A DNA stretch of 64,000 bases from Maribacter sp. MJ134. GTDB taxonomy: Bacteria > Bacteroidota > Bacteroidia > Flavobacteriales > Flavobacteriaceae. Each line of letters opens with the position of its first letter. The stretch's first letter is position 1. The notes below the pieces were generated by a model, which ran no database searches, was not told the DNA's origin, and saw nothing but the letters and a program-made list of their open reading frames with translations. Positions 33,958-43,166 of this stretch are shown in pieces. Location of the stretch: positions 2,542,001-2,606,000 of the forward strand of contig NZ_CP034570.1 of the NCBI RefSeq assembly GCF_003970695.1, given 5' to 3'. The translations under genes and the position numbers were made by a program.

Positions 33958-35055
33958 ATGCTATCCCCAAAAATAAAGCGAAACATTTCACGAATTATTC
34001 CTTTCGGAGTGATTTGGCTGGTTCTGGGGTGGGTCAATTTATTCTCGCAAGAAGCCGTGCTGACTGCCGCACTGGACGAAAATTCGAATCAGTCTGCCGT
34101 GATCAGAATGACTCGCGAGGTTTTTCTTTTTGCAAGCATAGCCACCATCATCGTCGGTTTGTTGGTAGGTACCATTGAAGTGGTATGGTTGGGCAAACTG
34201 TTCGGTAAAAGGAGTTTCTTACTCAAAATTGGCTACAAGCTGGTTTTTTACACCATTTTCTTGTTGCTTGTCATCCTCATAAACTACCCAATTGCAGTTG
34301 CTTTGGAGTCACAAATATCACTTTTCGACCCAATCGTTTTTGACAAATTGCTAGACTTTCTAATGAATATTGAATTTGCAAGTACCATGGTCTCTATATC
34401 CTTCAGTCTATTCATAAGTCTTTTTTATTCAGAGATAAGCGAGAACATAGGCCATGGCGTATTGATGAATTTTTTTATTGGAAAATATCATAAACCGATC
34501 GAGGAAAAACGGATCTTCCTGTTTTCGGATATGAAGTCCTCCACGACCATTGCCGAGCAGTTGGGCCACATCAAATATTTTGAGCTGCTCAGGGAATACT
34601 ATTCCGATTTTTCGGATGCCATTGTTCGTTATTCCGGGGAAGTATATCAATACATAGGCGATGAAATCGTGATTTCTTGGAAGTATGAAGATGGAATCAA
34701 ATCCAATAATTGTATCAATTGCTTTTTCGCCATGAAAGAAGACCTAAGAAAAAGAGCGGATTGGTATACTGCAACTTTTGGGGTAGCCCCTACATTCAAA
34801 GCTGGACTTCATGTTGGCGAGGTTACCACAGGCGAAATAGGTGCGCTGAAAAAAGAGATTATCTTCACTGGGGATGTGCTCAATACCACAGCTAGAATTC
34901 AAGGCCTTTGCAATAAATACAAGGTTGAAATCTTGGTTTCTGAAGACCTGATAAAAGAGCTTCGACTTGGAACTGTTTTTAGAATCAATCCTTTGGGAAT
35001 TTTCGAGTTGAAAGGAAAAGAAGAGAATCTAGAATTGTTTACGATTCAGAAATGA
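33958..35055 (+). CDS. Membrane adenylate/guanylate cyclase (class III)
   Basis: 365 residues from ATG at 33958 (an in-frame TTG at 33952 is the alternative). Four transmembrane helices (about 10-30, 58-80, 93-115 and 140-160) precede a cytoplasmic class III catalytic domain: IFLFSDMKSSTT with metal Asp191, YQYIGDEIVISW with Asp235, and FTGDVLNTTARIQ, the transition-state loop with Asn and Arg. It should make cAMP or cGMP; base preference is not certain. Two Crp/Fnr-type regulators lie in the same element and could be receivers, though they resemble the Bacteroidetes type that often lacks cNMP binding. Confidence 0.87.
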   Translation: MLSPKIKRNISRIIPFGVIWLVLGWVNLFSQEAVLTAALDENSNQSAVIRMTREVFLFASIATIIVGLLVGTIEVVWLGKLFGKRSFLLKIGYKLVFYTIFLLLVILINYPIAVALESQISLFDPIVFDKLLDFLMNIEFASTMVSISFSLFISLFYSEISENIGHGVLMNFFIGKYHKPIEEKRIFLFSDMKSSTTIAEQLGHIKYFELLREYYSDFSDAIVRYSGEVYQYIGDEIVISWKYEDGIKSNNCINCFFAMKEDLRKRADWYTATFGVAPTFKAGLHVGEVTTGEIGALKKEIIFTGDVLNTTARIQGLCNKYKVEILVSEDLIKELRLGTVFRINPLGIFELKGKEENLELFTIQK

Positions 35056-35129
35056 GCATCAGGAGGCAAAGTAATATTGTTGGCCAACAAAACGCTCTCT
35101 TTATTGAAATTACATCAAAAATCTAAAAG

Positions 35130-35882
35130 ATGACAACATTAGTAGTAGGGGCAAGTGGAGCAACGGGACAACATCTAGTATCGCAACTTCTTAAACAAGG
35201 TCAACATGTTAGGGCTATTGTACGGAACGCCGAAAAGTTACCGGTATCCCTTAGAAACGAAAACCGTTTGACAATCATCGAAGCTAGTATTTTGGATCTT
35301 ACCGCTGCCGAAATGGTCGAATATGTAGCTGACTGTGATGCTGTAGCCTCGTGTCTTGGTCATAACTTGACCTTTAAGGGCATATATGGCCAACCAAGAA
35401 AACTTGTCACAGATGCCACACGCCGACTTTGCAACGCAATAATAGTGAATACTCCAACCAAGGCGGTAAAATATATCCTTATGAATACTTCGGGAAACCG
35501 GAACCGCGATTTGGAAGAACCCATTTCGTTTACCCATAAATGCGTAATAGGACTTCTTCGCCTGTTATTGCCACCTCATGTGGATAATGAAAAAGCTGCG
35601 GATTACTTACGAACCCATATTGGTCAGAACAACCAATTTGTAAAGTGGTGTGCCGTACGTCCCGACGGTTTAATTGACGAGGACGAAGTGACCGCATATG
35701 AAATACATCCTTCACCAATTCGAAGTGCGATTTTCAATGCAGGGAAAGTCAGTAGAATCAACGTCGCACATTTCATGGCAGCTTTGATCGTAGACGATGA
35801 TACATGGATTAAGTGGAAGGGACAAATGCCGGTCATTTATAATGAAACATCAATGATAGTGAAACAAGCAAAGTACCGCTAA
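35130..35882 (+). CDS. NAD(P)-binding NmrA/SDR-like oxidoreductase
   Basis: 250 residues with an N-terminal Rossmann glycine motif (LVVGASGATGQHLV) and an extended SDR layout (VKYILMNTSGN, WCAVRPDGLID). No Tyr-x-x-x-Lys catalytic pair of classical SDRs is obvious, so it is of the atypical/NmrA type: a NAD(P)-dependent reductase or a redox-sensing protein. It is single, 75 bp after the cyclase gene, and precedes an araC regulator in the same direction. Confidence 0.8.
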   Translation: MTTLVVGASGATGQHLVSQLLKQGQHVRAIVRNAEKLPVSLRNENRLTIIEASILDLTAAEMVEYVADCDAVASCLGHNLTFKGIYGQPRKLVTDATRRLCNAIIVNTPTKAVKYILMNTSGNRNRDLEEPISFTHKCVIGLLRLLLPPHVDNEKAADYLRTHIGQNNQFVKWCAVRPDGLIDEDEVTAYEIHPSPIRSAIFNAGKVSRINVAHFMAALIVDDDTWIKWKGQMPVIYNETSMIVKQAKYR

Positions 35883-35932
35883 CTCTTCTTTTCCCAAAAT
35901 ACGCTCCAATTTTGTAAATTTATGAAGTTCTC

Positions 35933-36787
35933 ATGACCCGCGATTTTATCCATATCAATGACTTTGTAATTTTAGTTGAAGAAGCAAATGAAACTAAGAT
36001 AGAAGTAGATACGTGTTATTTTGATGAGCCCATTGTAGCTGTGGCTTTTTACGGTTCTGGCAATGTAGATTTAGCGGTTAAATACGGTGAAAAACGAAAA
36101 GACTTTCATTACACCAAAGGACTTTCCTTTGCTTTTTATGCAGATGAAAAAGTAGAGTTTGAACATACCGTTAGCCCAGAAAAGAGCCTTAAATGTATCG
36201 TTGTGGCTACGAAGATGAGTAAACTTGAAGAACTCCCGAATCAAGAAGGCGAGTTGTTCTCTGACTTGCTGAATGAATTAGTCAATCCTAAAGACCATTA
36301 CGTAGAAGGGCCAAGTTTTTTTATGACGCCAGAGATGAAACACATCGTGGACGCTTTTTTCTCAAACACCTATTCAGGAAAAACAAAAATGATGTTTTTT
36401 AGAAGTCAGATTACCGCATTATTATCTCATTTCTTTGGTCAACTAGCATTAAAACAAGAAGAAGCTTCGAAGCCACTACATAGAGAGCAATTGAATAAGG
36501 CAAAAGATATTCTTCTGGAAAATTTGGAAAACCCACCTTCACTTTCAGAGCTTTCAAAGGCGATTGGTTTTAATACTACCCGACTTAAAAAAGAATTTAA
36601 AGCTATTTTCGGTGTACCTGTCTTTAAATATCTCCAAAATGAAAGGCTTACTTCTGCACATAAACTCATAAGTGAAAATGAAGCCACAGTGCAGGAAGCC
36701 GCTTGGCAGGTGGGTTACGATAGTCTTAGTTCATTTTCTAACGCTTTCGCGAAAAAGTTTGGCTATCGCCCAAGCCAGATTAAATAA
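35933..36787 (+). CDS. AraC-family transcriptional regulator
   Basis: 284 residues. The C-terminal ~100 residues carry two HTH motifs: LSELSKAIGFNTTRLKKEF and VQEAAWQVGYDSLSSFSNAF followed by FGYRPSQIK. The N-terminal ~180 residues form a cupin-like sensing domain without a clear ligand. It begins 51 bp after the NmrA-like gene and is convergent to the CPBP/serine hydrolase cluster; either neighbour could be its target. Confidence 0.88.
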   Translation: MTRDFIHINDFVILVEEANETKIEVDTCYFDEPIVAVAFYGSGNVDLAVKYGEKRKDFHYTKGLSFAFYADEKVEFEHTVSPEKSLKCIVVATKMSKLEELPNQEGELFSDLLNELVNPKDHYVEGPSFFMTPEMKHIVDAFFSNTYSGKTKMMFFRSQITALLSHFFGQLALKQEEASKPLHREQLNKAKDILLENLENPPSLSELSKAIGFNTTRLKKEFKAIFGVPVFKYLQNERLTSAHKLISENEATVQEAAWQVGYDSLSSFSNAFAKKFGYRPSQIK

Positions 36788-36814
36788 CCCAAAAGACTCA
36801 TTTGACATTCTTTT

Positions 36815-37564
36815 CTAGTCAAACGGTAAAAAAGTGAGACTTAGAAAGAAAATATTGGTTATCATATGCACTAAAAGTGGATATTGAAATCCAAAGGCGA
36901 CTCTTGTATATCCTGCAATAGTAGCGCTGAATAATTGCGGAAGTGTTAGAATAGGCATCCACAATAGATTGACTAAACTCAACTCAAAATTAAAAATGTG
37001 TAACCAAGCAAAACTCAGACAAGACAAGTAGTATATCATTCTGAAATGCCTTTCCCAAAACCGCTGCGCATTGACATTGACGGTTTTTCTACTACAGACT
37101 ACATAAGCAATCAAAACAATAATAATAGTGCTAATTACTCTGTACCAAAACGTATCATCCACAAGAGATAATCTGCTTTTAAAGACTGCCTTAGTTAGAA
37201 TGTAATAGGTAAACCCTCCCGTAGTCAGGGCTAGATAACTTGGATTAAATTTTAATGACAGTCTAAAGGTTATTTCTTCGAATAGAGGTAATACAATTCC
37301 ACCTACTAGCAGTAAGAGTAATGGAGAAAAACGTTCCGCCATACTTGTGGACGTCAAGTTTTCGGGGTCATAGATAAACTGAAGTAATGATGCGACTACT
37401 ACTGAGAAAACTACCTTGATTAAGAAGAGGCCAATGGTATCATAGACTTTGTTTCTCTTGCTTTTTTCTTGTACTGTCTTGTACTTGGGCGACACAATAA
37501 AAGTGCTTAAATCATTTATCAAAGACCAATAATATTTAGGCTTGATGAGTGGATACGATATCAT
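36815..37564 (-). CDS. CPBP-family intramembrane metalloprotease
   Basis: 249 residues with about six transmembrane helices. The CPBP (Abi) signature motifs are present: EEITFRL (paired glutamates and Arg), WLHIFNF and VHMITNIFF (the metal-binding His residues). Such proteins cleave within membranes or act in bacteriocin self-immunity. Its start overlaps the upstream serine-hydrolase gene by 29 bp, so the two are co-translated. The cluster has a second CPBP gene at 38830-39663. Confidence 0.82.
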   Translation of the reverse strand: MISYPLIKPKYYWSLINDLSTFIVSPKYKTVQEKSKRNKVYDTIGLFLIKVVFSVVVASLLQFIYDPENLTSTSMAERFSPLLLLLVGGIVLPLFEEITFRLSLKFNPSYLALTTGGFTYYILTKAVFKSRLSLVDDTFWYRVISTIIIVLIAYVVCSRKTVNVNAQRFWERHFRMIYYLSCLSFAWLHIFNFELSLVNLLWMPILTLPQLFSATIAGYTRVAFGFQYPLLVHMITNIFFLSLTFLPFD

Positions 37565-38825
37565 TATTTTTTAGTTTTTTACGAATGAAAGCGATAGATA
37601 TGACCAAAACCAATATGACTACCAAGCCAATAATTATTGTTTGAATCATCTTCCCCAGTTGCCTTTTAAAGAGAAGTGCATCTACTTTACCAGTGTGGAT
37701 GTAAACCCAATCGCTCGCTATTCTTGTGGCAAAATCAGTGCTTCCAGTAGTTAAAAGAATAATTCCATCTTTTGTTAAAGGATTGTATCGAAAAGCGGTG
37801 TTAAGTGGTGGATTGTTTTTGCCATCGTGACCAATGATGAAAGAATTGTTTTCTAGTTCGGCATACAAGAAAGTGCCTAATCCATAGATGGGTGTTCCAA
37901 GAGTTTCTGCTTGGGCTTGCCACATCATTTTTTGAAATTGTACTGACAACGGTTTTTGTTTGCGCTCATCTTCTTTCAAAGAATAAAAGAGTTTTTCTAA
38001 GTCTGCCAAAGTGGTATAAAGCGCACTTGCTGCCTGCGCTGTATAATAGCGATGTCTTGCTTTTGAACCATCTGAATTGTAGAAATCTGCTACGCATTCG
38101 CGAAAGCGTTCATCCCATTCATAAAAGGACGATGTCATTTGTAATTGCTCAAAAATTTCAGTTTTCATATAGACATCGAAAGATTGCCCACTTACTTCTT
38201 CAACAATAAGTTGCAAAAGGGTGAAACCACCACCTGAGTATCGCCACTCAATTCCTGGCTCGATACCAACGACCGTTCTAACATCGCTACCTGGGTCTGC
38301 ATCTGTAGCTTTTGTTAATGATGATTCTAATGATTGCAAATCTTTTAGAGATTCAAAACCTGCATAACCCAATCCATCTGTTAAACCTGCCGTGTGACTT
38401 AGCAATCGCCTTACTGTTACTTTTGAATTGTCAAAGCCACTTTTTGGCAAGTGCCATCTGGTCAGGTATTGGTCTATTGGAACATCTAAATCTAGCTTCC
38501 CATCCTGAACAAGTTTCATCACGCCAATGGCAGAAACAAACTTAGATAGTGATGCTACTTGGAAAACAGTATTTCTATCTACAAGTTTATCATTAGAATG
38601 AAAAGACTCTGCTTCGAGTTGTCCATTTTTGAAAACTCCCAAAGCCATATTACCCACAAACTCGTTATGAAGCTCTTTTTGCACCGAGGCAATAAATGTT
38701 TCAGGTACTCTCTCTTTTGTAAACGGTGTATACCACCACCCGTTATCCGTGCCAAGGAAAACTACTAAAGTGTGGACTACCATTAATACAATTGCAAGTC
38801 CTGTATATTTTAAAAATCGTTTCAT
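37536..38825 (-). CDS. Class C beta-lactamase-like serine hydrolase, membrane-anchored
   Basis: 429 residues. An N-terminal hydrophobic segment (about 6-25) anchors or exports it; a second transmembrane helix lies near the C-terminus (~390-412). The penicillin-binding-like fold has S92-L-S-K95 (SxxK nucleophile), a Tyr-Ser-Gly motif (WRYSGGGF) and an HDGKNN segment for the KTG-like position. It is a serine peptidase or esterase acting in the periplasm; activity on beta-lactams is not implied. It sits between two CPBP protease genes, with a 4-bp gap and a 29-bp overlap, forming a three-gene operon. Confidence 0.86.
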   Translation of the reverse strand: MKRFLKYTGLAIVLMVVHTLVVFLGTDNGWWYTPFTKERVPETFIASVQKELHNEFVGNMALGVFKNGQLEAESFHSNDKLVDRNTVFQVASLSKFVSAIGVMKLVQDGKLDLDVPIDQYLTRWHLPKSGFDNSKVTVRRLLSHTAGLTDGLGYAGFESLKDLQSLESSLTKATDADPGSDVRTVVGIEPGIEWRYSGGGFTLLQLIVEEVSGQSFDVYMKTEIFEQLQMTSSFYEWDERFRECVADFYNSDGSKARHRYYTAQAASALYTTLADLEKLFYSLKEDERKQKPLSVQFQKMMWQAQAETLGTPIYGLGTFLYAELENNSFIIGHDGKNNPPLNTAFRYNPLTKDGIILLTTGSTDFATRIASDWVYIHTGKVDALLFKRQLGKMIQTIIIGLVVILVLVISIAFIRKKLKNNDIVSTHQA

Positions 38826-38829
38826 AAAG

Positions 38830-39663
38830 CTATGTTTTAGAAGGTACTATTATGGAATCTGAATTAGTCTGAAGCTTATTTCTAAATTCTCTTTTCAAGA
38901 AATAGATACAGATGTTAACAACTAAAATTGAGCTTAAAAGTATTAGTATAAAGTTGGTCAAGCCACCTACGCTTTCAATGTAATTCTTGTCTATCATTGA
39001 TGAATCATTGAAAAACCTTAGAAAGTACACACTAAAATTGGCCGAAGCGTGAATTATTATAGCCGCCAACATACTCTTACTTCTGTAGTACACCCATCCA
39101 AGAAACGCACCCATAATGAGTCCCGCTACAAATTGCCACGGATTTAAATGAACTATAGCAAACAATAGACTAGAAATTAAGATGGATATTCTAGGCGAGT
39201 ACCTATGCAACAGACCGTCTAGAATTATTCCTCTAAAAATCAATTCTTCCAGAACAGGTGCAGCAATGACCATTAACATAAAAGTTGAAAGTCCGGTTTG
39301 ACTTGCCGCTTTGGCAAATGCTAGTTCCATACTTTCTGGAACTGATATTAAAGCAGAAATTGGCCCTACCACGCCTAATAATAGTACTATCCCGCCGACT
39401 ATTAAAAATGGTATTATTCTTTTGTTTTTTACTGTTAGGTTAAATGCTTTTCCAGAAGACTTTCTTTTTTTGATTCTAAAAACTATCAAAAATGGAATTC
39501 CCATTGCCAAAATTTGAAAAAGTAGTGCAGCAGTCTCATTACCCACAACTTTATTAAGGGCAGGAATAACAACGCTTACTATCATCATTGCAATAATGAT
39601 GATTCCTGTAATCGCAAAACTTTGCCCTATGCTCGGGTACGTTGGTAGTTTTGATTTTTTCAT
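38830..39663 (-). CDS. CPBP-family intramembrane metalloprotease
   Basis: 277 residues from the ATG at 39663; an upstream start at 39774 would add a non-hydrophobic, basic leader that overlaps nothing useful and is doubtful. Eight probable transmembrane helices. CPBP motifs: LEELIFRG (catalytic Glu pair, Arg), FAIVHLNPWQF and IIIHASANF (His residues). First gene of a cluster with the serine hydrolase 4 bp downstream and a second CPBP gene after it. Roles of such pairs are unknown; prenyl-protein cleavage or immunity are the family precedents. Confidence 0.85.
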   Translation of the reverse strand: MKKSKLPTYPSIGQSFAITGIIIIAMMIVSVVIPALNKVVGNETAALLFQILAMGIPFLIVFRIKKRKSSGKAFNLTVKNKRIIPFLIVGGIVLLLGVVGPISALISVPESMELAFAKAASQTGLSTFMLMVIAAPVLEELIFRGIILDGLLHRYSPRISILISSLLFAIVHLNPWQFVAGLIMGAFLGWVYYRSKSMLAAIIIHASANFSVYFLRFFNDSSMIDKNYIESVGGLTNFILILLSSILVVNICIYFLKREFRNKLQTNSDSIIVPSKT

Positions 39664-39777
39664 AATGTTCGTTTTTTGATGATGATGGCTGAAGTATTGA
39701 ATGCGGTTAGGTGTATTGCCCGTTGTATAAATTCGAATTGATTCTTTACAACGGGCTACACCCGCTATCAACAACAG

Positions 39778-40617
39778 TTATGCGGTTGTTACAGGATTCC
39801 AAGCCCCAGTTGCTGCTACTTGTTCAGCATACTCGGTAAAGTCAATAGCTTTTCTACCTAATACTTTTTCAACGTCATTAGAAATCTCTTGGTTATCTGG
39901 ATTTCCTAAAACTTCTTTGAATAGGTAACCAAAGAGCCAAACATAAGAATCAGGTAATCCAGCTTTTCGCATTCCGTCCTTGAATTCTTCAATAGAAATA
40001 GGTACATACTGTAGCTCTCTGTTGCTAGCATTTGCCATAATGCCGACAACTTCTTCAAAAGTTCTCATTTTTGGACCTGTAACCGTTATCGTTTGTCCGT
40101 TGTAAGAGTCATCTACTAATACCTTAGAAACTACATCTGCGATATCATTGGCATCTACAAAAGGTATTCTAGCTTCTGGCATAGGTAGTGCTACAACACC
40201 ATCTAAAACAAAGTCTATAAAAGCACCTTCGCTAAAATTTTGGTTGAACCAAGATGCTCGAACCAAGGTGTAGTCCAAGCCAGAATTGGCAACAATCTGT
40301 TCACAAGCTTCCGCCTCTGTTTCGCCCTTGCCAGAAAGTAATACTACTTTTTTCAAACCAGCAGCTATAGCTTTTTTTGTTAAGGTGGTTATCGCTTCTC
40401 TTGAGCCAGGTACTGCTAAATCTGGATAATACACAATATAAGCTCTATCCATACCCTCTAATACAGCGTCATAAGTTTTTGGATTTTCCCAATGCAAAGC
40501 GGGATTCGTTTTGTGACCCACAACGCGAACGTTGTATCCAGCTTCTTGTAAATTTTTTACTACTCGGCTACCAGTTTTTCCAGTTCCTCCGATTACTACG
40601 ATGTTTTCAGTTTTCAT
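39778..40617 (-). CDS. NAD(P)H-binding NmrA-like reductase
   Basis: 279 residues with IVVIGGTGKTGSRVV at the N-terminus (Rossmann glycine motif) and the NmrA-type middle (KKVVLLSGKGETEAEACEQ, then YTLVRASWFNQNFSEG). It resembles quinone- or NADPH-dependent reductases and NmrA-like sensors such as those next to azoreductase genes. Followed by a CPBP gene after about 115 bp of leader. It is the second of three such Rossmann proteins in the window; the neighbouring redox genes suggest electrophile or quinone stress, which is inference. Confidence 0.83.
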   Translation of the reverse strand: MKTENIVVIGGTGKTGSRVVKNLQEAGYNVRVVGHKTNPALHWENPKTYDAVLEGMDRAYIVYYPDLAVPGSREAITTLTKKAIAAGLKKVVLLSGKGETEAEACEQIVANSGLDYTLVRASWFNQNFSEGAFIDFVLDGVVALPMPEARIPFVDANDIADVVSKVLVDDSYNGQTITVTGPKMRTFEEVVGIMANASNRELQYVPISIEEFKDGMRKAGLPDSYVWLFGYLFKEVLGNPDNQEISNDVEKVLGRKAIDFTEYAEQVAATGAWNPVTTA

Positions 40618-40688
40618 TTTTCTTTGTTTTTAAATTGTTATTAATTTCTCCTCCAATATTATGAGGGTTTTTGATATTACTTTTTATA

Positions 40689-41090
40689 CTATATGTGTTG
40701 AATACTCTTTTTTTTTAATACTTTGAGGTACCAATACAGAGTTGTCGTTGTAATGAACTCTAGTCCAATAAACCAAAACCCAAAATCGATAAAGAAGTCA
40801 GAATATGTGCCGCCATAAGGCAGAACTGTAAATGGCACCGTGATGAGTGCATCTAAAACTGCAGATATGATGAAGAAAATCAGTCCTACTCTCAATCCGT
40901 GAGTATTAATATTATTTCGGTAATAGAGTTTTGCTCCATACCAAACCACGGGGACTATGACTATAGACAACCAAATATTCGCTTGCTGTTCTGCATCTTC
41001 TAAAAGTGGTACATAAAAGGATGACGCATATAAACTTACCCCTATTATCCAAATAAGTATTCCAATGCTAATTGCTCTTGTTAGTTTCAT
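40689..41090 (-). CDS. Small four-helix membrane protein (DUF5367-like)
   Basis: 133 residues from the ATG at 41090 (MKLTRAISIGILIWIIG); a longer frame from 41216 would overlap the next upstream gene in an unlikely way. Four transmembrane helices fill the protein, with a C-terminal WYLKVLKKK. It resembles the DUF5367 family. No catalytic motif is visible. Part of a run of small membrane proteins on the minus strand. Confidence 0.7.
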   Translation of the reverse strand: MKLTRAISIGILIWIIGVSLYASSFYVPLLEDAEQQANIWLSIVIVPVVWYGAKLYYRNNINTHGLRVGLIFFIISAVLDALITVPFTVLPYGGTYSDFFIDFGFWFIGLEFITTTTLYWYLKVLKKKSIQHI

Positions 41091-41131
41091 AACTGTTCGT
41101 TTATTGATGAATGAATATTTTATTTGCTGTA

Positions 41132-41632
41132 TCATTTTGAATATATCAAGCCTATTAATAGTAATGAGAATGATGTGAATGAGGCTATAGTACGTTGAAT
41201 ATGCCAACGATTCCAAGGCTGCTCAAATTTGGTTCGTAGTTCCTTAAGCTCAATAGCCGAAAGGTTTTCAAGAACCGTTTTATCTAACAGTTCGTTAAGC
41301 GGTACATTTTTGAAAACCGTTATCAACCCTATTCCGATAAGGAATAGAATTGCCGCGAGCATAAATGACCAAAATGTCGTTGGATGTGCATTGCGATGCA
41401 GATAGGCATTAATGAATAGCAGTATCACAGGTCCAAAAAAAGTGATGAGAAAACTGCGGTTAATGATGGCGCGGTTCATTGCTTGAAATGACTGTAAGAA
41501 ACCTAAATCATCCAGTCTGCCGATTCCTGGAGTTACTGCGTTAGACCAGGTAAAACATAAGCCTGCGGTGAGTCCAGTAAATAAGATGCCTAGTATCAAT
41601 ATGATGATTTTAAAGTTGATTTCCATTTTCAT
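41132..41632 (-). CDS. DUF1772 (anthrone oxygenase-like) membrane protein
   Basis: 166 residues, four transmembrane helices. The DUF1772 pattern is visible: an N-terminal helix with GLTAGLCFTWSNAVTPG, LGFLQSFQAMNRAIINRSF, NVPLNELL and the late FEQPWNRWHIQRTIAS. The family includes anthrone oxygenases of fungal pathways, but most bacterial members are uncharacterised. It overlaps the end of the upstream cytochrome-like gene by 23 bp, so the two are translationally coupled. Confidence 0.82.
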   Translation of the reverse strand: MKMEINFKIIILILGILFTGLTAGLCFTWSNAVTPGIGRLDDLGFLQSFQAMNRAIINRSFLITFFGPVILLFINAYLHRNAHPTTFWSFMLAAILFLIGIGLITVFKNVPLNELLDKTVLENLSAIELKELRTKFEQPWNRWHIQRTIASFTSFSLLLIGLIYSK

Positions 41633-41978
41633 TATTTTTTATGGATGATATCCAGGTTAATAAATCTTGATATTCTTCGCTGGTTAATTCTATTTTCTTG
41701 CCTTTGGGCATTCGCTTTTTAATGAACACCTGCTTGTATACATCATTTGACCAGCCATTCATATTATCTTCAGTGAAGACACGTCTACGATTGCGTTTCT
41801 CGTGACAGACGTTGCATTTGTTTGTAAGAACCGTAAACGCTCTTTCCTCTATCGGGTCTTCTTTAGATAGACCTGTATACGCTAGACCTTCATATCCATC
41901 AGATGATGTGTGAGGGTCATTTTGCCCTGCCATAATTGCTAGACAGGTGGCGACAATTAATTTCACTAATGTGTTCAT
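41610..41978 (-). CDS. Exported monoheme cytochrome c-like protein
   Basis: 122 residues from the ATG at 41978, which begins a proper signal peptide (MNTLVKLIVATCLAIMAGQN). One CNVCH heme motif follows in the middle and a KRMPKG segment, whose Met could be the second heme ligand. Small periplasmic c-type cytochrome or heme-binding protein; partner unknown. It overlaps the DUF1772 gene, suggesting a shared redox task. Confidence 0.78.
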   Translation of the reverse strand: MNTLVKLIVATCLAIMAGQNDPHTSSDGYEGLAYTGLSKEDPIEERAFTVLTNKCNVCHEKRNRRRVFTEDNMNGWSNDVYKQVFIKKRMPKGKKIELTSEEYQDLLTWISSIKNNENGNQL

Positions 41979-42162
41979 TGTTAAAAGGCTGATTGTTAAT
42001 GATGATACAAAGTTGCGGAGATATACTCCCAATCATTTATTCGAGCGGAAATATGATTTGTTCGAAAAGTGCATTGTGAAAATCGAAGGCTAACTCTCTG
42101 GATTTCTATTTATTAACTTGATGTAGTTTATCAAGGAATTTCCAGAGTTGTGTTCCGTTATC

Positions 42163-42696
42163 TTAGTCCAATTCTTTAGAAAATGCCACTGCTTTATCTG
42201 CCAGCTCTTTTCTATAGTGCTCTTCTACAATTCCACCATCCTTAAATTTGTCATAAAAAGATGGCAACGAATATGTATCTATGATTCGTGCTCCCAGAAA
42301 TGGAAAAGAAGTATTTGCTGTTTGTAGTACAGTTGCACCACCTCTTCCTCCGGGTGAAGTTGCCATAAGCAGCATAGGTTTTTCTTTCCAAATTTTCATA
42401 TCTAAACGTGATAACCAGTCTATGGTGTTTTTAAATACTGCTGCATAAGAGCCATTATGCTCTGCTAAAGAGATGATAAAACCATCCGCTGAATTAATGA
42501 TTTCGTTCAATCTTTTCACAGCGGTTGGAATACCATTCTCTGCTTCAAAGTCTTCTCCATAGATGGGAAGTATATAATCATTTAAATCAATGGTCAAGAT
42601 TTCTACATCCTTTAAAAGCGTCGTCGTATATGCTATAAGCATTTTGTTGATAGATTTTTGGCTATTACTTCCTGCAATTGTGATTATTTTTTTCAT
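42163..42696 (-). CDS. NADPH-dependent FMN reductase
   Basis: 177 residues, flavodoxin-like fold. The FMN phosphate loop is GSNSQKSINKML and the family motif SLAEHNGSYAAVFKNTIDWLSR is well preserved, with LMATSPGGRGGATVL after it. Such enzymes reduce quinones, azo compounds or flavins with NAD(P)H. It starts 2 bp after the DoxX gene, which itself is 12 bp after an outer-membrane-type gene and downstream of a Crp/Fnr regulator, making a likely quinone/redox stress operon. Confidence 0.9.
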   Translation of the reverse strand: MKKIITIAGSNSQKSINKMLIAYTTTLLKDVEILTIDLNDYILPIYGEDFEAENGIPTAVKRLNEIINSADGFIISLAEHNGSYAAVFKNTIDWLSRLDMKIWKEKPMLLMATSPGGRGGATVLQTANTSFPFLGARIIDTYSLPSFYDKFKDGGIVEEHYRKELADKAVAFSKELD

Positions 42697-42698
42697 AA

Positions 42699-43154
42699 TT
42701 ATTTATTTTTTGAGATTATAGAATCAATTGACCATTTTCCGCTTCCATTTAATAACACACTCAATGCAAGACCAATTATTAAAAGAGAATATTCGTAACC
42801 TTCACCTGCTTGGTTACCATACCAGTTCATAAAAAAGCCGTGTTCTAGCTGCGTAGTAATTATGATGCCTGTAAACATACCTACAAGGGATAATGCCCAA
42901 AACCTAGAGAAGATTCCAAGAACCAATGAAATGGAACCAAAAAACTCAATCATTATAACTGAGAAGGCTACAATACTTGGCAAACCCATTTGGGTAGTCA
43001 ATGACTCCATCGTACCTTGATAGCCATATCCACCGAAGAGTCCTAATAACTTTTGCGCGCCGTGCGGAAATATGACTAATCCTAGCGTTAAACGTGCAAT
43101 ACTAAATCCCAAATTAGGGTGTGTCGTAATTAATTTTTTGAATAGATTTTTCAT
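42699..43154 (-). CDS. DoxX-family membrane protein
   Basis: 151 residues, four transmembrane helices. DoxX signature parts are visible: ARLTLGLVIFPHGAQKLLG and the IMIEFFGSISLVLGIFSRFWAL helix, and an EHGFFMNWYG loop. DoxX-type proteins take part in quinone or thiol redox processes in some bacteria; the substrate here is unknown. Operon with the FMN reductase 2 bp downstream. Confidence 0.87.
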   Translation of the reverse strand: MKNLFKKLITTHPNLGFSIARLTLGLVIFPHGAQKLLGLFGGYGYQGTMESLTTQMGLPSIVAFSVIMIEFFGSISLVLGIFSRFWALSLVGMFTGIIITTQLEHGFFMNWYGNQAGEGYEYSLLIIGLALSVLLNGSGKWSIDSIISKNK

Positions 43155-43166
43155 AATATGTTAGAT

